Of a stretch of DNA of 45,070 nucleotides, positions 17,124 through 25,907 are shown piece by piece; the first letter of the stretch is position 1, and each line of letters starts with the position of its first letter. Location of the stretch: positions 1 to 45,070 of the forward strand of contig JAKAYF010000008.1 in the NCBI GenBank assembly GCA_021816465.1, written 5' to 3'. A model generated the notes under the pieces. It did no database searches. It had not been told where the DNA came from and worked only from the letters and a program-made list of their open reading frames with translations. This DNA is from Nitrospirota bacterium (GTDB lineage: Bacteria; Nitrospirota; Leptospirillia; Leptospirillales; Leptospirillaceae). The position numbers were made by a program, and so were the translations under genes.

Positions 17124-19256
17124 GTGTTGACCCCTGCAACCCCCGTTTCATCCCTTCCTGATGTGGGCCCCCGGCGTGGAGAAAGACTTTCAAAGCTTGG
17201 TATACGGACGGTTCTGGACCTTCTCTATACCCTTCCGTTTCGCTACGAAGACCGAAGAGGTGTTCCTTCGGTTTCAAACCTGAAAGAGGGAGAGTCCCAG
17301 GGATTCCTGGCAACGGTGAGCTCCATCAGAAAAAAGGAGATACGGAAGCTCAAGGTGCCCATCATTGAGGCAGTCCTTTCGGATGGGTCCGGTTCAGTCA
17401 AGGCGGTCTGGTTTGGACAGGAGTACATTCTTAAAGCTCTATCCGAAGGATCTCACGCTTTCTTTTTTGGTCGAATCGAATATTCGGAGTTTGACCGGGC
17501 GATTGTTGTCAAAAGTCCTGTTTTTGAAAAGGTTGATCCAGGGAAAAAAGGTCGAAAAAGTTTTCATGTCAACAGGATCGTGCCCGTTTATCGGGAGTCC
17601 TTGGGTTTGACCTCCTCTTTCTTTCGGAAACTCCTTGGGGAAACACTTCTCTCGTTGTGGGGAAGTGACTTTGACCCTTTGCCGGAAAGCATTCGGCAAA
17701 AGTATGGATTTAATTCCTGGATCAAAATGATTGTAGGCCTTCATTTTCCGGGAGAGATTCCTGCTGGTGGTTCGGTCGAGTCCTTTCTCGAGCCCTCTTA
17801 CCTGCCAAGAAAACGTCTCATCTATGAAGAATTTTTTTTACTGGAATTTTTGATGTTTCAGAAGAGAGCCGATATTCAAACGCAGGGCAGATCCGGTCGG
17901 TACCAGATCTCTCCGGAAGATTTCTCTGTTTTTTCCTCCCTCTTGCCTTTTGAATTGACCAATGCCCAGAAACGGGTCATGGCAGAAGTTACGTGTGACC
18001 TCGAGAAAGATTATCCGATGAATCGTCTTCTTCTGGGTGACGTTGGTTCCGGAAAGACGGCTATTGCAGCCTGGGCTCTCTACCTGGCGGTCAAGTCAGG
18101 TTTTCAGTGTGCATTGATGGCCCCGACCGAAATTCTGGCAAAGCAACATGAAAAGACATTGACCCGATTTTTTTCCCCCATGGGTTTGACTCCCGCTCTT
18201 TTAACCAATAGTGTCAAGGGGAGTGATCGCAAAAGAATCGTTTCATGTGTCCATTCCGGGGAAATCTCCATGATCATCGGGACTCAGGCACTGATACAGG
18301 ATAGCCTCAACTTCTCTTGTCTCGGTCTGGTGGTCATTGATGAGCAACATCGTTTTGGTGTGGATCAAAGGCGGACTTTAGCCGGGAAAGGAGCACAGCC
18401 GGATACCCTTTTGATGACGGCAACACCGATTCCCCGATCTCTTGCCCTGTCTTATTACGGTGATATGGACCTCTCGGTTCTCGACGAAAAGCCACCGGGA
18501 AGACTTGCTGTCAAGACGTCGATCGCCTCTCCGACCATCGACTTCTGGGACGGAACCGTCCGTCCCTTTCTTGAGAGGAGAGAGCAGGTGTTTGTTGTGT
18601 GTCCCCTGATCGAGGAATCCGAGGCGATCGATGCAAAGGATGCAACCACACGCTGGGAATTTCTGTCGTCCCACTTTTCCTCTGTCGAGGTGGCTCTCCT
18701 CACGGGGCGGACCCCTGCCGAGCGCCGAGAGGAAATCATGGCCCGCTTTCGCTCGGGAGATATCCTCATGCTGGTTTCCACAACGGTTATCGAGGTGGGT
18801 GTCGATATTCCGAATGCTGCGGTGATGGTTGTTGAAAGTCCGGAGCGTTTTGGTCTTGCACAGTTGCACCAGCTTCGGGGGAGGGTTGGCCGTGGGGCGG
18901 TGCCCGGCTTCTTTTATCTTTTGCCTGGAGAGTCTGCCAGTGAGGAGGCCATTGCCAGACTTCGGATTCTTGAAGAATCGGACGATGGTTTTTTTGTGGC
19001 AGAAGAGGATCTTCGATCGAGAGGCCCGGGAGAATTCCTGGGCACTCGCCAGTCCGGAGCACCGGCTTTTATCTGTGCAGATCTTCTGAGAGATTTTGAT
19101 GTGCTGAAATCCGTTCGTCTTGATGTCAATGAATTTTTTTCAGCGAGTGAGCGTCAGGCAATGGATCATCAGCGGTGGGTTTGGGAATGGACAACGGTTA
19201 CAGACTTTATTCGATCGCGTTATACAGGAGTTGAGGAATGGATCGGAATTCGGTGA
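17124..19256 (+). CDS. recG: ATP-dependent DNA helicase RecG
   Basis: LLGDVGSGKTAIAAWAL, APTEILAKQH, VIDEQHRFGVDQR, MTATPIPRSLALSYYGDMDLSVLDE, QLRGRVGRGAVPGF. GTG start. Confidence 0.97.
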   Translation: MLTPATPVSSLPDVGPRRGERLSKLGIRTVLDLLYTLPFRYEDRRGVPSVSNLKEGESQGFLATVSSIRKKEIRKLKVPIIEAVLSDGSGSVKAVWFGQEYILKALSEGSHAFFFGRIEYSEFDRAIVVKSPVFEKVDPGKKGRKSFHVNRIVPVYRESLGLTSSFFRKLLGETLLSLWGSDFDPLPESIRQKYGFNSWIKMIVGLHFPGEIPAGGSVESFLEPSYLPRKRLIYEEFFLLEFLMFQKRADIQTQGRSGRYQISPEDFSVFSSLLPFELTNAQKRVMAEVTCDLEKDYPMNRLLLGDVGSGKTAIAAWALYLAVKSGFQCALMAPTEILAKQHEKTLTRFFSPMGLTPALLTNSVKGSDRKRIVSCVHSGEISMIIGTQALIQDSLNFSCLGLVVIDEQHRFGVDQRRTLAGKGAQPDTLLMTATPIPRSLALSYYGDMDLSVLDEKPPGRLAVKTSIASPTIDFWDGTVRPFLERREQVFVVCPLIEESEAIDAKDATTRWEFLSSHFSSVEVALLTGRTPAERREEIMARFRSGDILMLVSTTVIEVGVDIPNAAVMVVESPERFGLAQLHQLRGRVGRGAVPGFFYLLPGESASEEAIARLRILEESDDGFFVAEEDLRSRGPGEFLGTRQSGAPAFICADLLRDFDVLKSVRLDVNEFFSASERQAMDHQRWVWEWTTVTDFIRSRYTGVEEWIGIR

Positions 19257-19642
19257 GAATGGGTTCCCCGACCTCTTCCAGAAAGGAAGACTTTCTGCGG
19301 GGATTGGGGCTTTCCAGACGATGGAGCCAGATCGGGTTGTTTCAGATTTTCCATTTTCCGGAAATTCTTCGTACAGCAATTGCCATCAGACAAAATGAAA
19401 AGAGTCTCGATGCGGCAATTCATGAACTCGGTGACTTTGTCCATCAGCGAAAAGATCTTGCGTTTCTTGATGAGGGAGAGATGGTTGAGTGGGATCTCCT
19501 GAGGGGGCGCGTTTTACGATTTATGGAAGAGCGAAGCCGGCTGCTCAGGATTGGAGGGAGAAGCGATTTGAGCAAGACTAAAAAATCCTTGGAGGAAGTT
19601 TCTTCAGCTGTCGGAAATCAATCAGGAGGGGCAAAGGAGTGA
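19238..19642 (+). CDS. hypothetical protein
   Basis: 134-aa ORF overlapping the recG end and the ppx start by a few bases, suggesting translational coupling. Confidence 0.6.
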   Translation: MDRNSVRMGSPTSSRKEDFLRGLGLSRRWSQIGLFQIFHFPEILRTAIAIRQNEKSLDAAIHELGDFVHQRKDLAFLDEGEMVEWDLLRGRVLRFMEERSRLLRIGGRSDLSKTKKSLEEVSSAVGNQSGGAKE

Positions 19643-20589
19643 GCGCACCCGTTCGTCGTGTCTGTCTGGTTGATGTCGGAACCAATTCAGTAAGAATGAT
19701 TGTTGCAGATGTTTCCAGTCAACGCATTTCCAGTGTGATCCTTACGGATGGAAAAATTACCCGACTTGGGGAGGGGCTTCATGAAACAGGTGTTATCGGG
19801 GAGGCTCCCCTTGCGCGAACCGTTGATCTGATCGGCAAGTTTGTGACGACGGCAGCCTCTTTCCGTCCCGACATCATTCGTCTGATCGGGACATCAGCCG
19901 TTCGGCAGGCCAGAAATCAGGCCGATGTCTTGAAAAGGGTGCTTGATGCGACGGGGATTCCTCTCGAAGTGATCGGAGGTGAAACAGAAGCTGTCTGGAC
20001 TTACCACGGCGCATTGGGAAATCTCTTCGATCTGACCCCACCCTATCTGGTCATCGATATTGGAGGAGGTTCGACGGAACTCATTTATGGGGAGACTCTT
20101 ACTGAAAGTCTCAGGGCTTATTCCGTGGAGGTTGGTGTTGTAACCCTCTCCGAGCGGATGATCCGTTCTGATCCGCCACAAGAGCAGGAGCTGGCCAATG
20201 CCAGGGCAGAAGTTAGAAAAGCCTTTGACGGGGTGATCTCAAAACTTCTTCCATTTCTGACATCAAGTGTGACCTGTGTCGGTACCGCCGGAACGGTCAC
20301 AACGCTGATGGCTTTTTCCATGGGGATGCGTTTGTATGATCCCCGTAAAATTCATGGCCACGGTCTTCAGAGAGCCCGTGTGTGCGAACTTGTCTCCCGT
20401 CTCTCACGCCTCTCCCTTGCCGAAAGGCTGAAGCTGCCTGGAATAGAAAAAGGCAGGGAAGATCTTATTCTCGCAGGTGGAATCATCCTTGATGTTCTGA
20501 TGGAGCAACTGAATCTCGCGGGCTTGATCGTTTCAGACTCAGGGTTGAGGGAAGGCGCACTTTTAAAGACTGCAGGTCTGTTAAATTGA
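19639..20589 (+). CDS. Ppx/GppA family phosphatase
   Basis: CLVDVGTNSVRMIVADV, YLVIDIGGGSTELIYGE, CVGTAGTVTTLMAF, IHGHGLQRARV. Confidence 0.94.
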   Translation: MSAPVRRVCLVDVGTNSVRMIVADVSSQRISSVILTDGKITRLGEGLHETGVIGEAPLARTVDLIGKFVTTAASFRPDIIRLIGTSAVRQARNQADVLKRVLDATGIPLEVIGGETEAVWTYHGALGNLFDLTPPYLVIDIGGGSTELIYGETLTESLRAYSVEVGVVTLSERMIRSDPPQEQELANARAEVRKAFDGVISKLLPFLTSSVTCVGTAGTVTTLMAFSMGMRLYDPRKIHGHGLQRARVCELVSRLSRLSLAERLKLPGIEKGREDLILAGGIILDVLMEQLNLAGLIVSDSGLREGALLKTAGLLN

Positions 20590-20890
20590 CATCTTCCCGC
20601 CGCTAAACGATGGAAAGCCCCTCCTGTTCCTTTTGCCACGCTTTCGTCTTGAGATCGAAGGCCCAGTTGTCGACGAAGCGGCAATATCCGAACTGTCTGG
20701 AAAGAAACCCGACCCGTTTTTCATCCGGCTCCAGCCGGTACCGATAGGCTCTTAGCATGCTTACAGAATAATCTATTTCTTTAAAAATAAAGGAGCAAGC
20801 ATTCATCCCCCTCTTGGCAAAGAACATCACCCGAGAGGGGCATTCTGCCTTGAATGCTGGTAATACCCGGAGTATCCGGGAAACGTTTTG
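20588..20890 (-). mobile_element. IS200/IS605-type remnant (approximate bounds)
   Basis: TnpB fragment; right-end-like CGTTTAGCGGCGGGAAGATGTCA on the minus strand at about 20588-20610; hairpins CCCCTCT/AGAGGGG (20808-20840) and CCCGGA-GTA-TCCGGG (20866-20880). Confidence 0.5.
20603..20758 (-). pseudogene. truncated TnpB/OrfB (IS200/IS605) N-terminal fragment
   Basis: MLRAYRYRLEPDEKRVGFLSRQFGYCRFVDNWAFDLKTKAWQKEQEGLSIV* matches the TnpB N-terminal pattern, then stops. Confidence 0.75.
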
Positions 20891-20969
20891 ACAGGGAGCC
20901 CGGTGCTGGCTTGTCCTTTTGTTTTGTCGCCTGTTTTCGGGAGGTTGCCGGCAGGAGGCGGTCGCTCCA

Positions 20970-21239
20970 TTACCCTCCAGGTTGACCGGTTCCGTCCGGG
21001 GCATTTTTTGATAATTCCATTGTTAATGTTGCGGCCTTGACGCGCGTGTTTACCCCGAGCTTTGAATAGATATTGCCTAGGTGGAACTTGACGGTGCGCT
21101 CGGAAATTCCCAGAGTCCCGGCGATTTCCCAATTGCTTTTGCCTTCAATCATCCGCTTGAGGACCTCCTTTTCCCTCAGGGTCAGATTTGAAGTTTGCCC
21201 CTCCTCGTTTGTCCCTCCTTTCTCCAAGACGGGATTCAA
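20970..21239 (-). CDS. LuxR-type HTH-only regulator
   Basis: LTLREKEVLKRMIEGKSNWEIAGTLGISERTVKFHLGNIYSKLGVNTRVKAATL is a complete GerE/LuxR HTH. Only 89 aa, no sensor domain. Confidence 0.8.
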   Translation of the reverse strand: MNPVLEKGGTNEEGQTSNLTLREKEVLKRMIEGKSNWEIAGTLGISERTVKFHLGNIYSKLGVNTRVKAATLTMELSKNAPDGTGQPGG

Positions 21240-21484
21240 CTGACATGAGCTGACAGGACAACCGCTTCCTGTTCCCTGTCAGGGTGAAATGCTAGCATGG
21301 GCGAAAGTGCGAAAAATACTGTCCAAACGGGCAGGATAGGCGTTGTGGGGTGAGATGGGGGAGAGAAGTGCATTGGCCGGATCGGAATCTGCCGACGGGG
21401 CGCAGTCTCAAGGCCGGGAGGTCTTGGACAAATGCTGCGGTTCCCGTTTTCGGGTGTTCTATGGAGCTGTGATCAATCGCTCCT

Positions 21485-23188
21485 TCATCGATGCTGGATT
21501 TTTTCCTGAAGAAGCCTCTGGTAGTCAGGAAAGAGAGAGATGTTTTCCTGGGACCGTTCCATGCCTTCTTTCAGGCACTCAATTCCTTCCTGCCATTGAT
21601 CCTGTCCAAGGTAGAACTCCGTCATGACTCTGAAAAATCCCGCTTTGGGGCCGTGATGGGTGATAAATCGTTCTCTTAGGGCCAGAATCTCTGAGAGAGG
21701 GGCCCCTTTCTTCTTGTGAAGCCTTCCAAGGGTATAAAACAGGGTGACCGGCTCCCTTGAATGGTGATAGACCTTGTTTGCCGACTCGATGGCCTGTGGA
21801 ATATTTCCATTCATTTCATAGCAGAGCGACAGGATCCAGAAGAGCACCTCGCTCAAGGGATCAATGGTGACGACCTTTTCCAGCAGGGGGATGGCTTCGG
21901 ATGTTTTTCCCCGAAAGTAGGTCGCCAATGCCTTGATGGCGATGGACTCTGCATCGTCACCGGAAGATCCGCTCTTTTTGAGAAGCGAATTGAGAAATTG
22001 TTCTGACCGGTACCTGGACGGGACCCTTTTGGGAAAAAAAAGATCCATCCATGCGAGAACTTCCATGAAAACAAATGGATCTCCTCCCTTTTTTTCGATC
22101 AGCCGAAGGATTTCCTCTCCTGTTTCAGGTGTCGGTCTAAGCTCGAATCCCCGGGTATAGGCTTCAATGGCCTGTTCCCATCTTTTTTTCTGGAGATAAA
22201 GATCGCCAAGGTTACGATAGGACGGTGCATGCTGGTGCTGGTGAATGATGCTGCTTGCGCGGTCGAGTTCGCCCATGTCGAGAATGATCTGTCCCATGAG
22301 GAGGGAGTGGTCTGGGTCTTCCGGATCAAGCTCTACGGCCCTTCCGATGGACTCAAGTGCCGCCAGTGGCTTGCCGTTGAGCTTGTGAGCCATGGCCATT
22401 GTATGGCGCAGAGAGGCTGAATCCCCTTCAAGATCGAGAACGCGCCTGAATGAATCAATTGCCTGGGCATATTCATTGTTGTTCATCAGCACGCGCCCCA
22501 TCTCGCGGAGGAGAACCGGAGATTTATGAAAGATCTTTTCGAGTGCGCGAATCTCTTTTAACGCTTTTCTTTTCTGGTCGGCAGTCTCCAAAGCCCGGAC
22601 GTAGAGAATCCGGCTGTCGATATCAGAGGGGTTCCGGTCGGCGATGGATCGGTATCGGGAGATGAGCTCCGGGTAATGCTCAACGAGGCCAAGCCTTGTG
22701 ACGAGAGATCCCCAGGCCATGATCGCTTCAACAGGAGGGGAGTCTTGATCGACAAGAGCGTTAAGCCGGTCGAGTGCAAGCCACCACTTTCCCAAAAGGG
22801 CAGAGACAATGGCTGCTTCGAGGAGGATCGAATAGTTGGAGGGAAAGAGCTCGAGACCTTTCTCCAGAATCCAGTGAGATTTTGGAATGTCACCGGCGTT
22901 CATCTTGAGAGAGGCAAGGTAAAGAAAGGACTCGGGACAGGTGGAATGAGCCGGTTCAAAGGAGCTCCAGTAAAGATCTTCTGCCTCGCTGCTGCATCCG
23001 GAGAGTTCGAGTATTTTGCCTTTTTCAGCCTTGAGCCTGGATGATTCCGGATTTTTCAGAAGCGCTTCGTCGATCAGGAGGCGAGCACCATCCAGGTCAC
23101 CCCTCTCGATCATTTCACCGACATGATGAACCAAAATATTGGTTTGTCTCATTACGTCCTGATTCTTTCCGGATGCTTCCTGGATCAT
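21485..23188 (-). CDS. TPR-repeat protein
   Basis: Multiple TPR motifs (YAQAIDSFRRVLDLEGD, PLAALESIGRAVELDPEDPDH, WEQAIEAYTRGFELRP). Confidence 0.88.
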   Translation of the reverse strand: MIQEASGKNQDVMRQTNILVHHVGEMIERGDLDGARLLIDEALLKNPESSRLKAEKGKILELSGCSSEAEDLYWSSFEPAHSTCPESFLYLASLKMNAGDIPKSHWILEKGLELFPSNYSILLEAAIVSALLGKWWLALDRLNALVDQDSPPVEAIMAWGSLVTRLGLVEHYPELISRYRSIADRNPSDIDSRILYVRALETADQKRKALKEIRALEKIFHKSPVLLREMGRVLMNNNEYAQAIDSFRRVLDLEGDSASLRHTMAMAHKLNGKPLAALESIGRAVELDPEDPDHSLLMGQIILDMGELDRASSIIHQHQHAPSYRNLGDLYLQKKRWEQAIEAYTRGFELRPTPETGEEILRLIEKKGGDPFVFMEVLAWMDLFFPKRVPSRYRSEQFLNSLLKKSGSSGDDAESIAIKALATYFRGKTSEAIPLLEKVVTIDPLSEVLFWILSLCYEMNGNIPQAIESANKVYHHSREPVTLFYTLGRLHKKKGAPLSEILALRERFITHHGPKAGFFRVMTEFYLGQDQWQEGIECLKEGMERSQENISLFPDYQRLLQEKIQHR

Positions 23189-23510
23189 TTTTTGGTCTCT
23201 CTCCCAGCCCGATATTCCGACAAAGGCGTTTCGATGAAAATGAACAGTGTGTCCGGCGATTCTATCAAATATGACCGCCTTGCTCCATCCTCAATTTTTC
23301 CGGGAGATTCTTTTCCTGTGCTGGTAAGGAGGTTTTTGGGGAAATCTTTTTGGGGGAGCGCTTGATCCAGGCCCTGTCGACTCTGCCTTGAGGCATGGTT
23401 GGATTTCGAAGCCCTTGGCGTTTGCTCGATTTTTGGCGTTGCCTACAGGTTTTACAGCATCGAGGCGGTCCTGGATGATACCATATTGGGAAGGTAGAGG
23501 ATCGGAACCT

Positions 23511-23575
23511 TAAAGCCTTGGGGTCTCGGGGGAGGGAGCCAGGAACCCCAATGCTTTAGCCGTGGTGAGCCGTCA
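23511..23575 (+). mobile_element. IS200/IS605 right-end / omega-RNA-3'-end-like hairpin without a tnpB
   Basis: TAAAGC-C-TTGGGGT ... ACCCCAA-T-GCTTTA (23511-23524/23545-23558), then GCCGTGGTGAGCCGTCAC. Shares the TTTAGC.G.GG...GTCA pattern with the minus-strand end near 20588. Confidence 0.45.
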
Positions 23576-23645
23576 CAAAGACTGGTATTTTGTTGCGTGC
23601 TTTCCATTATTATCAGAAAACAGGGCACCTTTTGTGGAGAAAAGA

Positions 23646-25028
23646 ATGGACCGGCTCCGGGATGCAAGGGAAGACTTTATTGCCAGAAATCTGTCCGCTG
23701 TTTCCCGTCTGATCTTCCAGGTGATCCCAGCTCCTCCAGAAGGAAAGGCCTTTTTGGTTGGAGGTGTCGTGCGGGATATCGTTTGTCTTGGATATGGTCC
23801 TCCCGATCTTCGTGACATTGACCTCTGTCTTGAAGGGGATGTGTCGGGATGGAGTGGCTTGATCAGGGCCCGATGCCATGTCGATCCTGTTTTCGAGACA
23901 AGATTCAAGACAGCAAGGTTCTGGATGAAATCAGGCGATCGCCCTGTGCATTGGGACATTGCCATGGCAAGAAGCGAATTTTATCAACATCCCGGATCGC
24001 TCCCCATCGTTGCACCAGCTTCCTGTTTAAAAGATCTGGGGCGACGGGACTTCTCCATCAATGCCATGGCATGGCCGCTTGACGGTGCAGGGTGTCTTCA
24101 TGGGAGCCTGATTGATCCGTTCGGGGGGAGATTCGATATCAGCTCGGGGCTTCTGCGTGTTCTTCACGCACGCTCTTTTCAGGATGACCCAACCAGGATT
24201 TTTCGGGGGATTCGGCTTCTTTCCCGACTTTCTTTTGCCTGGGAGACCAAAACGCAGGCTCTTCTTGATGAAGCTGTCTCAGAAAAAAACATCCTTTTCC
24301 TCTCCGGTGCGCGCATCCGCAAAGAATTTCTCCGGGGTTTTCTTGAGAAGGATCCTGTCGATGTGCTAAGGCGCATCTATCTGTCGGGGTTGATGGACTC
24401 CCTCCTTCCGGGATCTGTCTGGAGCGAGTCTCTTGAGGCTTCTCTCTGCGAGACTGTTTCGGTGGTCAGGGCTTTTTCTGACGGTGAACCATTTGCACCT
24501 GTTGCATCAAGCTGGAATTTCGTCAGGGAGTGGTGTCCGGGGGAGATCTTCTTCTATCTGGTTATGTTGCAGAAACTGCGCTCGGAAGAGATTGATCGTG
24601 CGATGAACATATTGGGGCTTGTTGGAAAATTTGGATCGGTTATAAGGGAAATCATCCTGAATCCGATCGAAGACTCCCCGGGATGGGGAAATCCGAAAAA
24701 CCTCCTGCGACATCTTTATCGATACCTTCTCGATGCAGGATCACGCCATGATCTTGTCGATTCCCCCGGTCGGATCGATGATCGGATGAACTTTCTCTCA
24801 TCACTGTCCCTGTTTTCCGGAAAGGAGGCGGTGACGCCCTTTCTGAGAGGGGCCGACTTGATCCAGCTGGGGATTCCCCCGGGCAGGCGGGTGGGAGAGA
24901 TTCTCCGGTCTCTGGGTGAGAAAGCCAGGGAAGGGAGGATTACTTCCCGTAAGGAGGCAATCGATTGGGTGAGGACGGAAATACTCAGGATGCCAGCACC
25001 CACCACGAAACACGAGAGCCCGTCGTAG
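23646..25028 (+). CDS. CCA-adding enzyme / poly(A) polymerase family nucleotidyltransferase
   Basis: AFLVGGVVRDIVCLGYGPPDLRDIDLCL, RRDFSINAMAW, LIDPFGGRFDISSGLLRVLHARSFQDDPTRIFRGIRLLSRL. Start ATG 23646 preferred over 23562. Confidence 0.93.
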   Translation: MDRLRDAREDFIARNLSAVSRLIFQVIPAPPEGKAFLVGGVVRDIVCLGYGPPDLRDIDLCLEGDVSGWSGLIRARCHVDPVFETRFKTARFWMKSGDRPVHWDIAMARSEFYQHPGSLPIVAPASCLKDLGRRDFSINAMAWPLDGAGCLHGSLIDPFGGRFDISSGLLRVLHARSFQDDPTRIFRGIRLLSRLSFAWETKTQALLDEAVSEKNILFLSGARIRKEFLRGFLEKDPVDVLRRIYLSGLMDSLLPGSVWSESLEASLCETVSVVRAFSDGEPFAPVASSWNFVREWCPGEIFFYLVMLQKLRSEEIDRAMNILGLVGKFGSVIREIILNPIEDSPGWGNPKNLLRHLYRYLLDAGSRHDLVDSPGRIDDRMNFLSSLSLFSGKEAVTPFLRGADLIQLGIPPGRRVGEILRSLGEKAREGRITSRKEAIDWVRTEILRMPAPTTKHESPS

Positions 25029-25038
25029 TGGTGGGTGC
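24996..25038 (+). terminator. hairpin overlapping the stop codon of the nucleotidyltransferase gene
   Basis: Perfect 11-bp stem GCACCCACCAC (24996-25006) / GTGGTGGGTGC (25028-25038); no U-tract. Confidence 0.4.
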
Positions 25039-25074
25039 GCTTCAGGAATGAATCTCTCTCCTGAAGGAGAGGTG

Positions 25075-25557
25075 TCACCTGATGGTATGCTGGATGATTT
25101 TATTCAGGGATCCGTAACTGGCATCTCCTGGAATAACTTTTGCAATCACGCCTTTTTGATTGATGATCGCAACCCATGGCTCGCCGTGGACGCGCCAGTC
25201 ATGGACTGTCTGCTGCTCCGAGTCTTCATAGTCGTCAATGTGGATGAAGGCCATCCGGCTTCGGTAAAGGTCCATTAAACCGCCTATGAGCCGGGCTTCA
25301 TGGACACATGGCGTGCAGTGTACAGGAGCTCCGAAGAAAATCAGAAACGGACGATGGTGGAAAAGAGCATGGCTTACGCTTTCCCGGTGCAGGTGATCCG
25401 GAACGTTCATCGTGCAAAGATCCGTGTACCTCTCACCGATCCTGAGTACGGGATTGTGGCTGATGGGGGCCATTGTTCCCTCCTTGGGAAAGGAAAGAAA
25501 CCAGTTGCACCCTCCGATCAAGAGGAAAAAAACAAACAGGAAACTTACTTTTTTCAT
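25075..25557 (-). CDS. thioredoxin-like lipoprotein (CTPC)
   Basis: Lipobox LLIGGC; FLIFFGAPVHCTPCVHEARL; DWRVHGEPWVAIINQKGVI. Confidence 0.75.
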   Translation of the reverse strand: MKKVSFLFVFFLLIGGCNWFLSFPKEGTMAPISHNPVLRIGERYTDLCTMNVPDHLHRESVSHALFHHRPFLIFFGAPVHCTPCVHEARLIGGLMDLYRSRMAFIHIDDYEDSEQQTVHDWRVHGEPWVAIINQKGVIAKVIPGDASYGSLNKIIQHTIR

Positions 25558-25907
25558 CAGGATCCATCCTTTTGCTGTTTGAACATCAGACTTGCCACTC
25601 CCAACCAGTCATCCTCACGCCGGCAGGAGCTTTTCCGGAGAGCCCCATCCCTTTTGGACGGACTCAATCTTTCTGATCTTCGCCTTCTCTGCTATAGTAG
25701 GCCACCAGAACAGTCAGATCAAATCCTGTCCTGTCAGTGGGAACCTCTATCGGGAGGCTGCGCTTATCTGTCCTGATGTGACTGTTTTTGATGACAAACC
25801 CCTTTCCGTGGAACCGGCATAGGGAAAACATATAATGAAGCTGCCCTTTCCTTTCGCATCTTCCGCCCGCCTTCTTCGGGATGATTTCGAAACGGCACTG
25901 GAGGCCA

